Made by a program: the position numbers and the translations under genes. The notes under the pieces were generated by a model. The model made no database searches. It had not been told where the DNA came from and was given only the letters and a program-made list of their open reading frames with translations. A DNA stretch of 64,000 nucleotides from Pegea sp. RAD2-039 (Eukaryota; Chordata; Thaliacea; Salpida; Salpidae), in contig JAQGEQ010000011.1 in NCBI GenBank assembly GCA_034620365.1, positions 620,001 through 684,000 on the forward strand, read 5' to 3'. Below, piece after piece: positions 30,601 to 45,600 of this stretch (positions within the stretch are counted from its first letter, which is position 1; each line of letters starts with the position of its first letter).

Positions 30601-33600
30601 TTTTCATATGCAGGCTACACAAGGAAATCAAAATAAAATGAATTATTTCCTGTTTCTATCTAAAATGTTCAGTTTATTATTTTACCTTGCTTGTAATCTT
30701 GGCATGCTTTTTCAAACGATCTTGTTCTGGATAAGCGATTGAAGGATTAGCTGGTGCCTTACCCAACACATCTTTCTTGAAATCATTTGTGTAAACATTT
30801 GGTGAAGCTTGTTTAGTCATATCAACAGCATGTGAGATTTCCTGACCATCTAGGAATAAATGTTTTTGTGTTACTAAAGTATATTTTTTAATTTGTAAAA
30901 GTAAGATTTATAAGATCAACAAAACGTTTATCAAATAAAGTACAAACAAATGTCCTCACCTGCTCCAACATTTGTTTTGGGAAGATCTTTCTTGGCCTTT
31001 TCTTCATAAGCTTGTTTACTAGTGATTGGTTTTAGCTCCCTAGAACGGATCATCTCAGGAGTTTCATCAGTGCCAAGCATCTTGCCACGATTTTTCTCAT
31101 AATCAGCTTTGTAGTTGACCTAAAAATAGTTTACCGAAAACGTTTATAAGGTGTTGAAAGTCATCAATAATTAGTTACATCTGATGTCTTTCCTTCATGC
31201 TCTTTTTGATGAGAGTAAACTGGAGTATGAGTGACATCAAATCTGTTCTTATCTTTGGTTTTATCATGTTCCTGAGTGTATTGATTCTAGGTGCAAATTT
31301 AATTGTAAATATCAAATAAATATTTTATTCCTTTTGCATCTATCTGTCTACTTACTTCAACTCTTTGAAGATCAGATTTTCCTTCATACTCCTGAGTAAG
31401 AGTGTAAGGAAAGTACATGATGTCTTTTTCATCTTCCCAATCTTGTTTGTAAGTTTTCTGAAAATTTAGAAAAAGAATTGTTTAAGTTAAACATGGCTAG
31501 ATAATTCTTTGTTTTTTGATCTTTTAACTTTTATAAAAATAAAATATCTTATAATTGTTGTCTACTTTCTATCCTTTAATTAAAACATGGTTTTGATTAT
31601 TCATTTGTTTAATTGTTTTAGTCGCAGAAATATTTTAATTAATTTTTATTCCTTTTAGTGATAATGATTTAGATTTTTAAAACTTGTGAAGACATAAGGA
31701 TCTACATCTATTTTTTAAATGTTTTCTTCACATTATTTTAACTTTAAATAAACATTTTTATTGATATGAAGCTTAATCTACCAAGAAAGATTTATATATG
31801 ATTTATAATTTGTAATGAACAACTAAAAGCTGTAATTACAGACTGTGTATATACAACTATTTTATCTTATAATTATTTTTGTATTATATTTTGAGTTTTT
31901 CTTATACAGCATTAAACAACACAGCTTCTAAATTTTTAAAAACACTTTCTTTCTAAACAGTTCGTAAAAGTATATCAATTTTTAATCAATCTCTCCAAAT
32001 ATTAAACATAAAAATCAAAAATTAACTCTACTGCATACACCGAAACATAAGATTAATTAAATCGTCAAAATTAGACATATAAGATTGATGCAATTTGCCC
32101 AAAAATGTTACTCAAATCTCAGCAGAATAATATCATAGTTTTAAGCTCAATAAAAGTACTCAGTACGTATCTCCTAAGGTTAAGTTTCTAAAAGAATAGA
32201 ATGATATGGTGTATACTTACATCACTATTGAGTGCTTTTGCTTTTTCAGCCTTAGTAACTTCTGGATGTAACTTGGCTTCCATCGTCTGGTATCCGCGAT
32301 AGTTTGCTGTTGTTTCATCTTTCTGTTTGGTGTATTCACGCTAAGAACAAAGAAATAGATTTATACTTATGACAATAGCAAAGCCATCTTACGTTGCTTG
32401 TATTGATTGCTGCTTCTTTGGCACGATTAAACTCTGGAGTGTCCGAAGGAAGTAGATTTGTCTGAAGAGCAGATTTTGCATCCTTTTCATATGCAGGCTA
32501 CACAAGGAAATCAAAATAAAATGAATTATTTCCTGTTTCTATCTAAAATGTTCAGTTTATTATTTTACCTTGCTTGTAATCTTGGCATGCTTTTTCAAAC
32601 GATCTTGTTCTGGATAAGCGATTGAAGGATTAGCTGGTGCCTTACCCAACACCTCCTTCTTGAAATCATTTGTGTAAACATTTGGTGAAGCTTGTTTAGT
32701 CATATCAACAGCATGTGAGATTTCCTGACCTTCTGTGAATAAGTGTTTTTGTGGTATTAAAGTATTTTTGTAAACTTGTAAAGGTAAGATCTATAAAATC
32801 AACAAAACGTTTATCAAATAAAGTACAAACAAATGTCCTCACCTGCTCCAACATTTGTTTTGGGAAGATCTTTCTTAGCCTTTTCTTCATAAGCTTGTTT
32901 ACTAGTGATTGGTTTGAGCTCCTTAGAACGGATCATCTCAGGAGTTTCATCAGTGCCAAGCATCTTGCCACGATTCTTCTCATAGTCAGCTTTGTAGTTG
33001 ACCTAAAAATAATTTACCGAAGAAGTTTATAAGGTGTTGAAAGTCATCAATAATTAGTTACATCTGATGTCTTTTCTTCATGCTCTTTTTGATGAGAGTA
33101 AACTGGAGTATGAGTGACATCAAATCTGTTCTTATCTTTGGTTTTATCATGTTCCTGAGTGTATTGATTCTAGGTGCAAATTTAATTGTAAATATCAAAT
33201 AAATAGTTTATTCCATTTGCATCTATCTGTCTACTTACTTCAACTCTTTGAAGATCAGATTTTCCTTCATACTCCTGAGTAAGAGTGTAAGGAAAGTACA
33301 TGATGTCTTTTTCGTCTTCCCAATCTTGTTTGTAGGTTTTCTGTAAGAAGTTTAAGATGTTATGTAGTTTACGATTGTTATATGTTGATAGTTTAATTTT
33401 TCGAAGATAAATACTTTAGAGTTATTCAAGAATGTATTTTCTCATCATTTCCCTTATATTCATGTTCTGTCTAATGCAGACAAAAATTAATAGCTTTAAA
33501 TCACTAAAAAAGCTTAATAATTAAACTGACATTTAGTTTGATCTGATAGAAATATTTTGACTTATAGTAATAACTTTCTGAATAAATATTCTAAGCAAAA

Positions 33601-36600
33601 ATTAAATTTCAGATTTATTGTTTAAGATACTCAAAATATTTTTGCAAAAAGGCAAAAACAAGATATTTACTAAATATTCAGAGCCTTAGAAAACGTAGTA
33701 CTTTTAGTAAACATAATTACAAAGTATTTTACATAATATTTCTTGTAAAATAATGTTTAATTTTACATGCTGTTATTAAAACTTTTAAAATTAGCGTTTT
33801 TGAAAAAGTATGCTTTCACAACGTCTTAAATGGTTTGAAAAACACGATAATAAATAAAATCTACAGACGAAACATATTGATTTTACAAAAACATTAGATA
33901 CTTTAATCTTGGATTACAAACCGTTATGAGGATAAAATCAATTGAAAAAATTTTAATTTAAATAACTTTTAAAAGGTGGATAAAACTATTTTAAATCATC
34001 TTATTTTATAAGCTTGATTGTATAACCATAGGATAGATATAAACATTGTAAACTAAGTTTTAAAATAAAGATAAAGAATCAAACTATAAGCAGTATACTA
34101 GTATGCTAAAGTACCTAAATTTTAAATAATAGTATTAAGACTTCATTATGCGCATGAACTATAAAATTATGAAATACTATAAAAAGAGTTTTGAAAATAG
34201 AATAGCTTAAATCCCCCACTAAACGAAAACAAGCTATCTTATAAATTGTAGTCTTTATAGAACCAAGTTTATTTTATAAATATTAATCGACTTACTTCAC
34301 TATTAAGAGCTTTTGCTTTTTCAGCTTTTGTAACTTCCGGATGTAACTTGGCTTCCATCGTCTGGTATCCGCGATAGTTTGCTGTTGTTTCATCTTTCTG
34401 TTTGGTGTATTCACGCTAAGAACAAAGAAATAGATTTATACTTATAACAATAGCAAAGCCATCTTACGTTGCTTGTATTGATTGCTGCTTCTTTGGCACG
34501 ATTAAACTCTGGAGTGTCTGAAGGAAGTAGATTTGTCTGAAGAGCAGATTTTGCATCCTTTTCATATGCAGGCTACACAAGCAAATCAAAATAAAATTAA
34601 TTAGTTTCTGTTTCTATCTAAAGTATTCAGCTTGTTATTTTACCCTGCTTGTAATCTTGGCATGCTTTTTCAAACGATCTTGTTCTGGATAAGCAATTGA
34701 AGGATTAGCTGGTGCCTTACCCAACACCTCCTTCTTGAAATCATTTGTGTAAACATTTGGTGAAGCTTGTTTAGTCATATCAACAGCATGTGAGATTTCC
34801 TGACCATCTATGAATAAGCGTTTTTGTGTTATTAAAGTATTTTTGTAAACTTGTAAAGGTAAGATCTATAAAATCAACAAAACGTTTATCAAATAAAGTA
34901 CAAACAAATGTCCTCACCTGCTCCAACATTTGTTTTGGGAAGATCTTTCTTAGCCTTTTCTTCATAAGCTTGTTTACTAGTGATTGGTTTAAGCTCCTTA
35001 GAACGGATCATCTCAGGAGTTTCATCAGTGCCAAGCATCTTGCCACGATTCTTCTCATAATCAGCTTTGTAGTTGACCTAAAAATAGTTTACCGAAAACG
35101 TTTATAAGGTGTTGAAAGTCATCAATAATTAGTTACATCTGATGTCTTTCCTTCATGCTCTTTTTGATGTGAGTAAACTGGAGTATGAGTGACATCAAAT
35201 CTGTTCTTATCTTTGGTTTTATCATGTTCCTGAGTGTATTGATTCTAGGAGCAAATTTGATTGTAAATATCAAATAAATATTTTATTCCATTTGCATCTA
35301 TCTGTCTACTTACTTCAACTCTTTGAAGATCAGATTTTCCTTCATACTCCTGAGTAAGAGTGTAAGGAAAGTACATGATGTCTTTTTCATCTTCCCAATC
35401 TTGTTTGTAAGTTTTCTGAAAATTTAGAAAAAGAATTGTTTAAGTTAAACATGGCTAGATAATTCTTTGTTTTTTAATCTTTTAACTTTTATAAAAATAA
35501 AATATCTTATAATTGTTGTCTACTTTCTATCTTTTAATTAAAACATAGTTTTGATTATTCATTTGCTTAATTGTTTTAGTCGCAGAAATATTTTAATTAA
35601 TTTTTATTCCTTTTAGTGATAATGATTTAGATTTTTAAAACTTGTGAAGACATAAAGATCTACATCTATTTTTTAAATACTTTCATCACATTATTTTAAC
35701 TTTAAATAAATTTTTTATTGATATGAAGCTTAATCTACCAAGAAAGATTTATATATGATTTATAATTTGTAATGAACAACTAAAAGCTGTAATTACAGAC
35801 TGTGTATATACAACTATTTTATCTTATAATTATTTTTGTATTATATTTTGAGTTTTTCTTATACAGCATTAAACAACACAGCTTCTAAATTTTTAAAAAC
35901 ACTTTCTTTCTAAACAGTTCGTAAAAGTATATCAATTTTTAATCAATCTCTCCAAATATTAAACATGAAAATCAAAAATTAACTCTACTGCATACACCAA
36001 AACATAAGATTAATTAAATCGTCAAAATTAGACATATAAGATTGATGCAATTTGCCCAGAAATGTTACTCAAATCTCAGCAGAATAATATCATAGTTTTA
36101 AGCTCAACAAAATTACTCAGTACGTATCTCCTAAGGTTAAGTTTCTAAAAGAATAGAATGAAATGGTGTATACTTACATCACTATTGAGTGCTTTTGCTT
36201 TTTCAGCTTTAGTAACTTCCGGATGTAACTTGGCTTCCATCGTCTGGTATCCGCGATATTTTGCTGTTGTTTCATCTTTCTGTTTGGTGTATTCACGCTA
36301 AGAAGAAAAAAATTGCTTTATACTTATGACAATCGCAAAGCCATCTTACGTTGCTTGTATTGATTGCTGCATCTTTGGCACGATTAAACTCTGGAGTGTC
36401 TGAAGGAAGTAGATTTGTCTGAAGAGCAGATTTTGCATCCTTTTCATATGCAGGCTACAAAAGCAAATCAAAATAAAATTAATTAGTTTCTGTTTCTATC
36501 TAAAGTATTCAGCTTATTATTTTACCTTGCTTGTAATCTTGGCATGCTTTTTCAAACGATCTTGTTCTGGATATGCGATTGAAGGATTAGCTGGTGCCTT

Positions 36601-39600
36601 ACCCAACACCTCCTTCTTGAAATCATTTGTGTAAACATTTGGTGAAGCTTGTTTAGTCATATCAACAGCATGTGAGATTTCCTGACCATCTGGAAAAATA
36701 GTTTTGAAATTTATACAAGTATCTTAAGAAGTTTGTTGATATATATTTATAAATATCAAATTTTTTGCTTTCTAGTGAATTAAAAACAGCTCCTCACCTG
36801 CTCCAACATTTGTTTTGGGAAGATCTTTCTTAGCTTTTTCTTCATAAGCTTGTTTACTAGTGATTGGTTTGAGCTCCTTAGAACGGATCATCTCAGGAGT
36901 TGCATCAGTGCCAAGCATCTTGCCACGATTCTTCTCATAATCAGCTTTGTAGTTGACCTAAAAATAGTTTACCGAAAACGTTTATAAGGTGTTGAAAGTC
37001 ATCAATAATTAGTTACATCTGATGTCTTTTCTTCATGCTCTTTTTGATGAGAGTAAACTGGAGTATGAGTGACATCAAATCTGTTCTTATCTTTGGTTTT
37101 ATCATGTTCCTGAGTGTATTGATTCTAGGTACAAATTTGATTGTAAATATCAAATAAATATTTTATTCCATTTGCATCTATCTGTCTACTTACTTCAACT
37201 CTTTGAAGATCAGATTTTCCTTCATACTCCTGAGTAAGAGTGTAAGGAAAGTACATGATGTCTTTTTCGTCTTCCCAATCTTGTTTGTAAGTTTTCTAAA
37301 GTTTTCAAAAAAAAAATTATTTTTTAAACTTTTAATGTTTTTTTAATTAGTTTGTTTCATATCCTCTGCCAGAGTAATTTTTTCATTTTTGCAAATATTT
37401 TACAATTTTGTTGGTTTATCTCAAAACTTTTATTACATTTTATTTGGTTAACCGTATTAACTTCTTTTGTGGATTTTGATTTTTGTAATTGAATTATTTT
37501 AGTTTGTTATTTAATTTTTCATTAGAACTTGCAAATCGGTAATTCTAATTTCAAGGCTTTGCCATTAGTTTGAACATACATCAATGTTTGCCAGCAGTAA
37601 TTCATTTTGATATTTTTCAAATACGTCTGCATTTACAGGCACTATCTACATTGATAGTGGCTAGAGTGTTTAGTGACAACTTATATTATTTTATAGTTTT
37701 GGAAATATTTAAGAACGACTTTGTTTAAATCATGCCTTCAAGAATTCTGTTGATAGGTTTGAATTTCAGTAATTTTAAAGACAAATTCTTTCAAATATCT
37801 AAAAATGATTTTAATTAGAAAGCTTTCCCATATTATATACATTTGTTATCAATCTTCTTATCGAATTTTTTCAGTTTATAAAACTTTTTCTAAATTTTTC
37901 TTAGTAGAAGTAATCTTAAACTTATAAAAGTATTCTAAAGTAAAAATTGCAGAAAATATTTGCATTCGTTTTAAAGACAACAATATGTTTATTTTGTTTT
38001 CTTAATCTAAAATTGCTAGAATACAATTAAAATTGGCGAATTCAAGAATATTTAAAAAAATAGAAGCTTTGAATTAATTTATAGAGCAAATCTGTGTAAT
38101 AAACTGATAAACTGATCATAAATATCACAAATAAAAGAAATGGTGTATACTCACATCACTATTGAGTGCTTTTGCTTTTTCAGCTTTTGTAACTTCCGGA
38201 TGTAACTTGGCTTCCATCGTCTGGTATCCGCGATATTTTGCTGTTGTTTCATCTTTCTGTTTGGTGTATTCACGCTAAGAACAAAGAAATAGATTTATAC
38301 TTATGACAAAAGCAAAGCCATCTTACGTTGCTTGTATTGATTGCTGCTTCCTTGGCACGATTAAACTCTGGAGTGTCTGAAGGAAGTAGATTTGTCTGAA
38401 GAGCAGATTTTGCATCCTTTTCATATGCAGGCTACACAAGCAAACCAAAATAAAATGAATTATTTCCTGTTTCTATCTAAAATATTCAGCTTATTATTTT
38501 ACCTTGCTTGTAATCTTGGCATGCTTCTTCAAACGATCTTGTTCTGGATAAGCAATTGAAGGATTAGCTGGTGCCTTACCCAACACCTCCTTCTTGAAAT
38601 CATTTGTGTAAACATTTGGTGAAGCTTGTTTAGTCATATCAACAGCATGTGAGATTTCCTGACCATCTGGAAAAATAGTTTTTAAATTTATAAAAGTATT
38701 TTAAGAAGTTTGTTAAGATATGTTTTGAAAATTTTAATGATGTGTTTTCTAGTGAGTTAAAAGTAGCTTATCACCTGCTCCAACATTTGTTTTAGGAAGA
38801 TCTTTCTTAGCTTTTTCTTCATAAGCTTGTTTACTAGTGATTGGTTTAAGCTCCTTAGAACGGATCATCTCAGGAGTTTCATCAGTGCCAAGCATCTTGC
38901 CACGATTCTTCTCATAATCAGCTTTGTAGTTGACCTAAAAATAGTTTACAGAAAACGTTAATAAGGTGTTGAAAGTCATCAATAATTAGTTACATCTGAT
39001 GTCTTTCCTTCATGCTCTTTTTGATGTGAGTAAACTGGAGTATGAGTGACATCAAATCTGTTCTTTTCTTTGGTTTTATCATGTTCCTGAGTGTATTGAT
39101 TCTAGGTGCAAATTTGATTGTAAATATCAAATAAATATTTTATTCCATTTGCATCTATCTGTCTACTTACTTCAACTCTTTGAAGATCAGATTTTCCTTC
39201 ATACTCCTGAGTAAGAGTGTAAGGAAAGTACATGATGTCTTTTTCATCTTCCCAATCTTGTTTGTAAGTTTTCTGTATGAAGTTTAAGATGTTATGTAGT
39301 TAATAGTTATTATGAATAGTTAAGGTAATTTTTAATCTGTTTTTGAATGTGAATAGTAAATTTAAATGGAAAGTTGAAAAGAGCATTCTAAAAAAAGTAA
39401 TTTTTGGTTTACCTAAGGTTTTATTTTTACTTCACATTTTAAAACGATTTAAATTTTTATCAAAGTTAATCTTCACTTTTTTTTCTATTGGAATCCGAAG
39501 GGATTATAAACTTTATTACAAATGCCTTTTTAGTGTAAGGGTAGATTATGCATATGAATCATTACATAAGTTTTACAAAAGAAAACGCTTCTGTACTTTT

Positions 39601-42600
39601 AAATCATTACCGACTTTAAGTATGGTGTACTATGTTTCTGTAAATATTATTATTAAATTTATTTGATGATTACAAGAAATCACCAAAACTTTATTCCTTC
39701 TATGATCTGTTTAAAGTTTCTTAATTCTAAGATCTCCTAAATTTCCAAGCAAAACAAGTTACGTTGATCAACGAGTAAATTTTCATGTAAGCTTTTCCAT
39801 CTTTTATAATTCTTTTAAACATCAGCAAATTTTATTATTTTAATTATTAGAAAACAAAAAGATATTTCTATTTGATTTTTTCTTTCAAAGCATTTGTAGT
39901 TTGAATCAATTATTTAACATGCTAAAAGTTGGTAATAGTTACAAAAACTTGAAAGCTAATTTTAAATTAAAGACGAAATTTAACTTTTTCATAAAGCAGT
40001 TTTAGATTCAATTTAGATTAGCAAGAAATCTTAAAAAATTACTTTAAATAAATAATTGTAGCTGTTAGAAAAAGTAAATATAAAATTTAAATAATCAAAA
40101 TATTAACTTATCACAAGCTAAAAATTTTAACAAATAACTGAAATAATCTAGCATTAAAAAATGAATGCTAAAATACTGATTAAATTTTCAATTTTTAATA
40201 AAAGTATAGAAATAATTTATAGGAAATCAAAAAAAACTTGGTAAAAAACTCACATCACTATTAAGTGTTTTTGCTTTTTCAGCTTTTGTGACTTCCGGAT
40301 GTAACTTGGCTTCCATCGTCTGGTATCCGCGATATTTTGCTGTTGTTTCAGCTTTCTGTTTGGTGTATTCACGCTAAGAACAAAGAAATAGATTTATACT
40401 TATGACAATAGCAAAGCCATCTTACGTTGCTTGCATTGATTGCTGCTTCTTTGGCACGATTAAACTCTGGAGTGTCTGAAGGAAGTAGATTTGTCTGAAG
40501 AGCAGATTTTGCATCCTTTTCATATGCAGGCTACACAAGGAAATCAAAATAAGATGAATTAGTTTCTGTTCATATCTAAAGTATTCAGCTTATTATTTTA
40601 CCTTGCTTGTAATCTTGGCATGCTTTTTCAAACGATCTTGTTCTGGATAAGCAATTGAAGGATTAGCTGGTGCCTTACCCAACACCTCCTTCTTGAAATC
40701 ATTTGTGTAAACATTTGGTGAAGCTTGTTTAGTCATATCAACAGCATGTGAGATTTCCTGACCATCTATGAATAAGTGTTTTTGTGTTATTAAAGTATTT
40801 CTTTAAATTTGTAAAAGTCAGATTTATAAAGTCAGCGAAACGTTTATCAAATAAAGTACAAACAAATGTCCTCACCTGCTCCAACATTTGTTTTAGGAAG
40901 ATCTTTCTTAGCCTTTTCTTCATAAGCTTGTTTGCTAGTGATTGGTTTAAGCTCCTTAGAACGGATCATCTCAGGAGTTTCATCAGTGCCAAGCATCTTG
41001 CCACGATTCTTCTCATAATCAGCTTTGTAGTTGACCTAAAAATAGTTTACCGAAAACGTTTATCAGGTGTTGAAAGTCATCAATAATTAGTTACATCTGA
41101 TGTCTTTCCTTCATGCTCCTTTTGATGAGAGTAAACTGGAGTATGAGTGACATCAAATCTGTTCTTATCTTTGGTATTATCATGTTCCTGAGTGTATTGA
41201 TTCTAGGTGCAAATTTGATTGTAAATATCAAATAAATATTTTATTCCATTTGCATCTATTTGTCTACTTACTTCAACTCTTTGAAGATCAGATTTTCCTT
41301 CATACTCCTGAGTAAGAGTGTAAGGAAAGTACATGATGTCTTTTTCATCTTCCCAATCTTGTTTGTAAGTTTTCTAAATAGTTCTTAATTTTAATAAGTT
41401 GGTTCTACTTTTGAAAGATAGTAAAAAAGTTTATCTGGTAGTTTTATATTCTTTTGATGTTTATTATAGCAAACAAAGTCTTTCGTTTCCTCAAAATATT
41501 GCCGCAAAAATTCATGCGCTTTAAGCAATTTGTTTCGCTAAATTTAAACACAAACATAATCTAACATTTGCCATAATTTACTTCATAAACTTAAGTAATT
41601 AGCTTTTAACTCACGTCACTGTTAATTGCTTTTGCTTTTTCAGCTTTTGTGACTTCCGGATGTAACTTGGCTTCCATCGTCTGGTATCCGCGATATTTTG
41701 CTGTTGTTTCATCTTTCTGTTTGGTGTATTCACGCTAAGAACAAAGAAATAGATTTATACTTATGACAATAGCAAAGCCAACTTACGTTGCTTGTATTAA
41801 TTGCTGCTTCTTTGGCACGATTTAACTCTGGAGTGTCTGAAGGAAGTAGATTTGTCTGAAGAGCAGATTTTGCATCCTTTTCATATGCAGGCTAGATAAG
41901 CAAACCAAAATAAGATGAATTATTTCCTGTTCATATCTAAATATTCAGCTTATTATTTTACCTTGCTTGTAATCTTGGCATGCTTTTTCAAACGATCTTG
42001 TTCTGGATAAGCGATTGAAGGATTAGCTGGTGCCTTACCCAACACATCCTTCTTGAAATCATTTGTGTAAACATTTGGTGAAGCTTGTTTAGTCATATCA
42101 ACAGCATGTGAGATTTCCTGACCATCTGGAAAAATAGTTTTGAAATTTATAAAAGTATCTTAAGAAGTTTGTTGATATATATTTGTAAATATCAAATTTT
42201 ATGCTTTCTAGTGTATTAAAAACAGCTTGTCACCTGCTCCAACATTTGTTTTGGGGAGATCTTTCTTAGCTTTTTCTTCATAAGCTTGTTTACTAGTAAT
42301 TGGTTTGAGCTCCTTAGAACGGATCATCTCAGGAGTTTCATCAGTGCCAAGCATCTTACCACGATTCTTCTCATAATCAGCTTTGTAGTTGACCTGAAAA
42401 TTTGCTTCTATTTACTTGATATTTTACTAGTATTGTTTTACAATTGGTTTTCACAAGATATTATTTCAATTTTTGCGTTTCTATCTATGTTTTCTTATAT
42501 GTTTTTTTTATTTTTTTTTATGTTGTCTATAATTATATGTAATCTTAATGTTGATAGTAGGTAGTATTTCGTGAATATTTTTTTAGGTAAACCAGGAACT

Positions 42601-45600
42601 TTTTTTGTTACCAAACTATTATCTTTAGTAAAGACTTCAGTATTTTGAAATAATATTTTTACCTCTCCAGAGATTTTATCAACTTTTTGCTGATGTTCAT
42701 ACACTGGAGTTCTTGTTACATCAAACCTGTTTTTTGACTTTGTCGAGTCGTGCTCCTTTGTATATGCTTTCTGTATAAGAGTAATTGTCAATACAAAGTT
42801 ACGACTTAAACTTTATCAGATTAAATTTTAATTTAAATCTACTTTCAGAAACTTGTAGCATCTTACTATGACAGTTACACACCGCAGTACTTTTACATCA
42901 AAATGATTTACTTGTTGGTTTTGTTTTCTTTCTCTTATAAGTTATGTTTATAGTTATACAATCAAAATGAAATTAATTTAAATAAAAAGAATAGTTTCTT
43001 TTACTGACGTGATGTTTATCTAAATCAGCTTTCCTTTCGTACTCAGTTGTTATAGTATATGGATAGCAGATGCAAGCTTTATCATCTTCATAATCTTCTT
43101 TATATAGTTTCTACATTGTAATTTTAAAAGTATTATTTCACAAAATTACTTAAAGTTTATTTCTTAATTTGATATGTCTTATTTGACAACTCGTTTAATT
43201 TTTTATAAAATATAAATTCAATTATTTATTCATAATAAATACAACCAGGAAAGCCTTTGCCATATGTACATAAAAATGAAAGTAAACAAGCGTACATCAC
43301 TCATTTGTTTAGCTTTATTAGACTTGGTGACTTCAGGGTGACTTTTAGCATCCATTGTTTGGTATCCTCGGTATTTTTCATTTATATCTTTATCAGCTTT
43401 CTTATATTCATTCTATTTAATAACGAAAAACAAAAGTTTGTTCTGAGATAAACTCCTAATATCATTTGACTTACATCACTGGCCTTTTTGCCAGATACTT
43501 TTGCATGAACAAATTGCTGGGCATCAGGAGGAAGTTGATTACTTTGAATCAGCTGTTTTGCCTCCTTGATGTATTCAGGCTAAAGTTTTTATTAAAATAA
43601 TTAATTATTAAGTATAGATACTAAAGTGCCATCTATTATTTTTATAAGTAGTTTACTAACCTTGCTTGCAAGAAAACTGAGAATTTTATGAAAGTCATGT
43701 TCTGGGTAGGACTTGCTGACGTCTTCAGGGGCCTTTCCAACAATTTCCTTTTTGAATTCTGCTTTATATTCATTTGGCGAAGCAATTTTTTGTTTTGCCA
43801 TCGCATGAAAAATTTCTTGGTGGTCTATAAACAAATAGTCAATTGAATCACAGTTCAACAAATTTATTTTTATCGATTAATACTATTTAAGACGTTTATC
43901 AAAATATTACAATTGTTATGGATATTTTAAATCAAATATAACAACTTTAATCACCTGATGGTATGGTTATGTTTTTCTGCTCGCTTTTAGCTTTTTCTTT
44001 GTACTCTTGTAGACTAATGATAGGCTTCAAATATTTAGAGCGAGTCATTTCAGGAGTTTCATCCGTACCTAACATCTGTCCCTTACTTTTATTATAGTTT
44101 TCTTTATATTTTGCCTGAATATTAATTATTAAAACTTTTATTTTAATCTTAGAAGAAAACTATACTGACATCAGATGTAATGTTTTCGTTTTTCTTCATT
44201 TCATTGTAACTTGGTGTTGATGTAACATCAAAGTTATTTTTATCCTTTGTTTTTTCAAAATCTTTAGTGTATGATTTCTAAAATTCAAAAAACATTATTA
44301 AGTTTCAAATGATAAGTTCTTGTAAGGTTTTTGATCGACACTTACATCTACTTGGACAGTTTTTGCTGCTGCTTCATAGCCAGGACTTAGATGAACTGGA
44401 TAATAAATAAACTGCTTATCACCTTCCCACTCTTCCGTGTATGCTTTCTATAGAATCAATTTCATCTCTTTACTTAAAACTTCAAAACTAACCAAATTAT
44501 ATAATCTGATTAAAACTAGATTGTCAAAGTTTTAATACTTAAAATGTCAAGACTAATAGATAGACTAAAAATTGTATAAGGCAGAAGTAAGTTACATGGT
44601 CTTTTAGCTTGTTGGCTTTTGTTGACTGTTGAACTACAGGGTGGTCTTTTGCTTGCATTGTTTGATAGCCTCGATAATTATCTGTAGTTTCTTTCTTTTG
44701 TTTCTTATAATCAATCTAAATTTTTTAGACATTTTATCTTAGTTCTAGAAATGGAATAAGCATAAGCAAATATGCATACATCACTAGCTTGTTTAGCAGC
44801 TTGCTTAGCTTGAGAAAACTGGGGCGTTTCCAGAGGAAGTTGAGAAGAATGTAATAATTTAATTGCTTCCTTCTTATACTCCGGCTAAAAACATAAAAAC
44901 ATATTCACAAATCTAAAAATAAGCATCTTAACTCGTAGTTTAAAATAAGAATTTAGTTAATTATTTTGCTTATACTTTACTAACTCTGAGTAGCTTACTT
45001 CACTAGACAGCTGAGTTAATTTTTTAACACGCTCGTTTTCTGGGTATGAAATAGTGACATCGTCTGGAGCTTTTCCCATCACATTAGATTTAAAATCTAA
45101 TTTGTATTGATTTGTGGATGCTTGTTTTTGTTTGTTTATACCATGAACAATTTCTTGGCCATCTAAAATGTTTAAAGATCAATTTTAGTTTGTGTCTAGC
45201 TAATTATTGATGCTTAATACAAGCAATTTAAATGATACGTGAACTAACCCGCTGGAAGATTTATTTTTGCCATTTCACTTTTTGATTTTTCAGAATAAGA
45301 TTTTTTGCTGAATACTGGATTTAGCTCCTTTGAAAGCACCATCTCAGGAGTAACATCAATTCCTATCATACTTCCTTTTGCTTTGTTATGCTCCTGTTTA
45401 TACTTTACCTAGAAAACGTTCGATATTTTGTTAAAATTATCAAAAACTTTGAACTTGTAAGAAGTTTTGTTTAAATGCCTAATAAAGCTACTTATTTTTA
45501 AATGCATGAAGTTGTTTGAAAATTAAATTAAGCTGAATTAATTTACTTCTGAGATTCCATCTGCTTTCTTTATATCACTGTATCGAAGTGTTTCAGTTAC

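Noticed and set aside
39343-39666. 107-codon open frame on the plus strand
   Set aside because: It lies in a long intron of the nebulin-like gene, is dominated by Lys/Phe/Ile/Leu typical of chance translation of AT-rich DNA, and shows no family motif.
23954-42564. Repeated plus-strand frames of about 60-110 codons containing SDWFELLRTDHLRSF-like text
   Set aside because: These are exact antisense shadows of exon c of the nebulin super-repeats, copied wherever exon c is copied.
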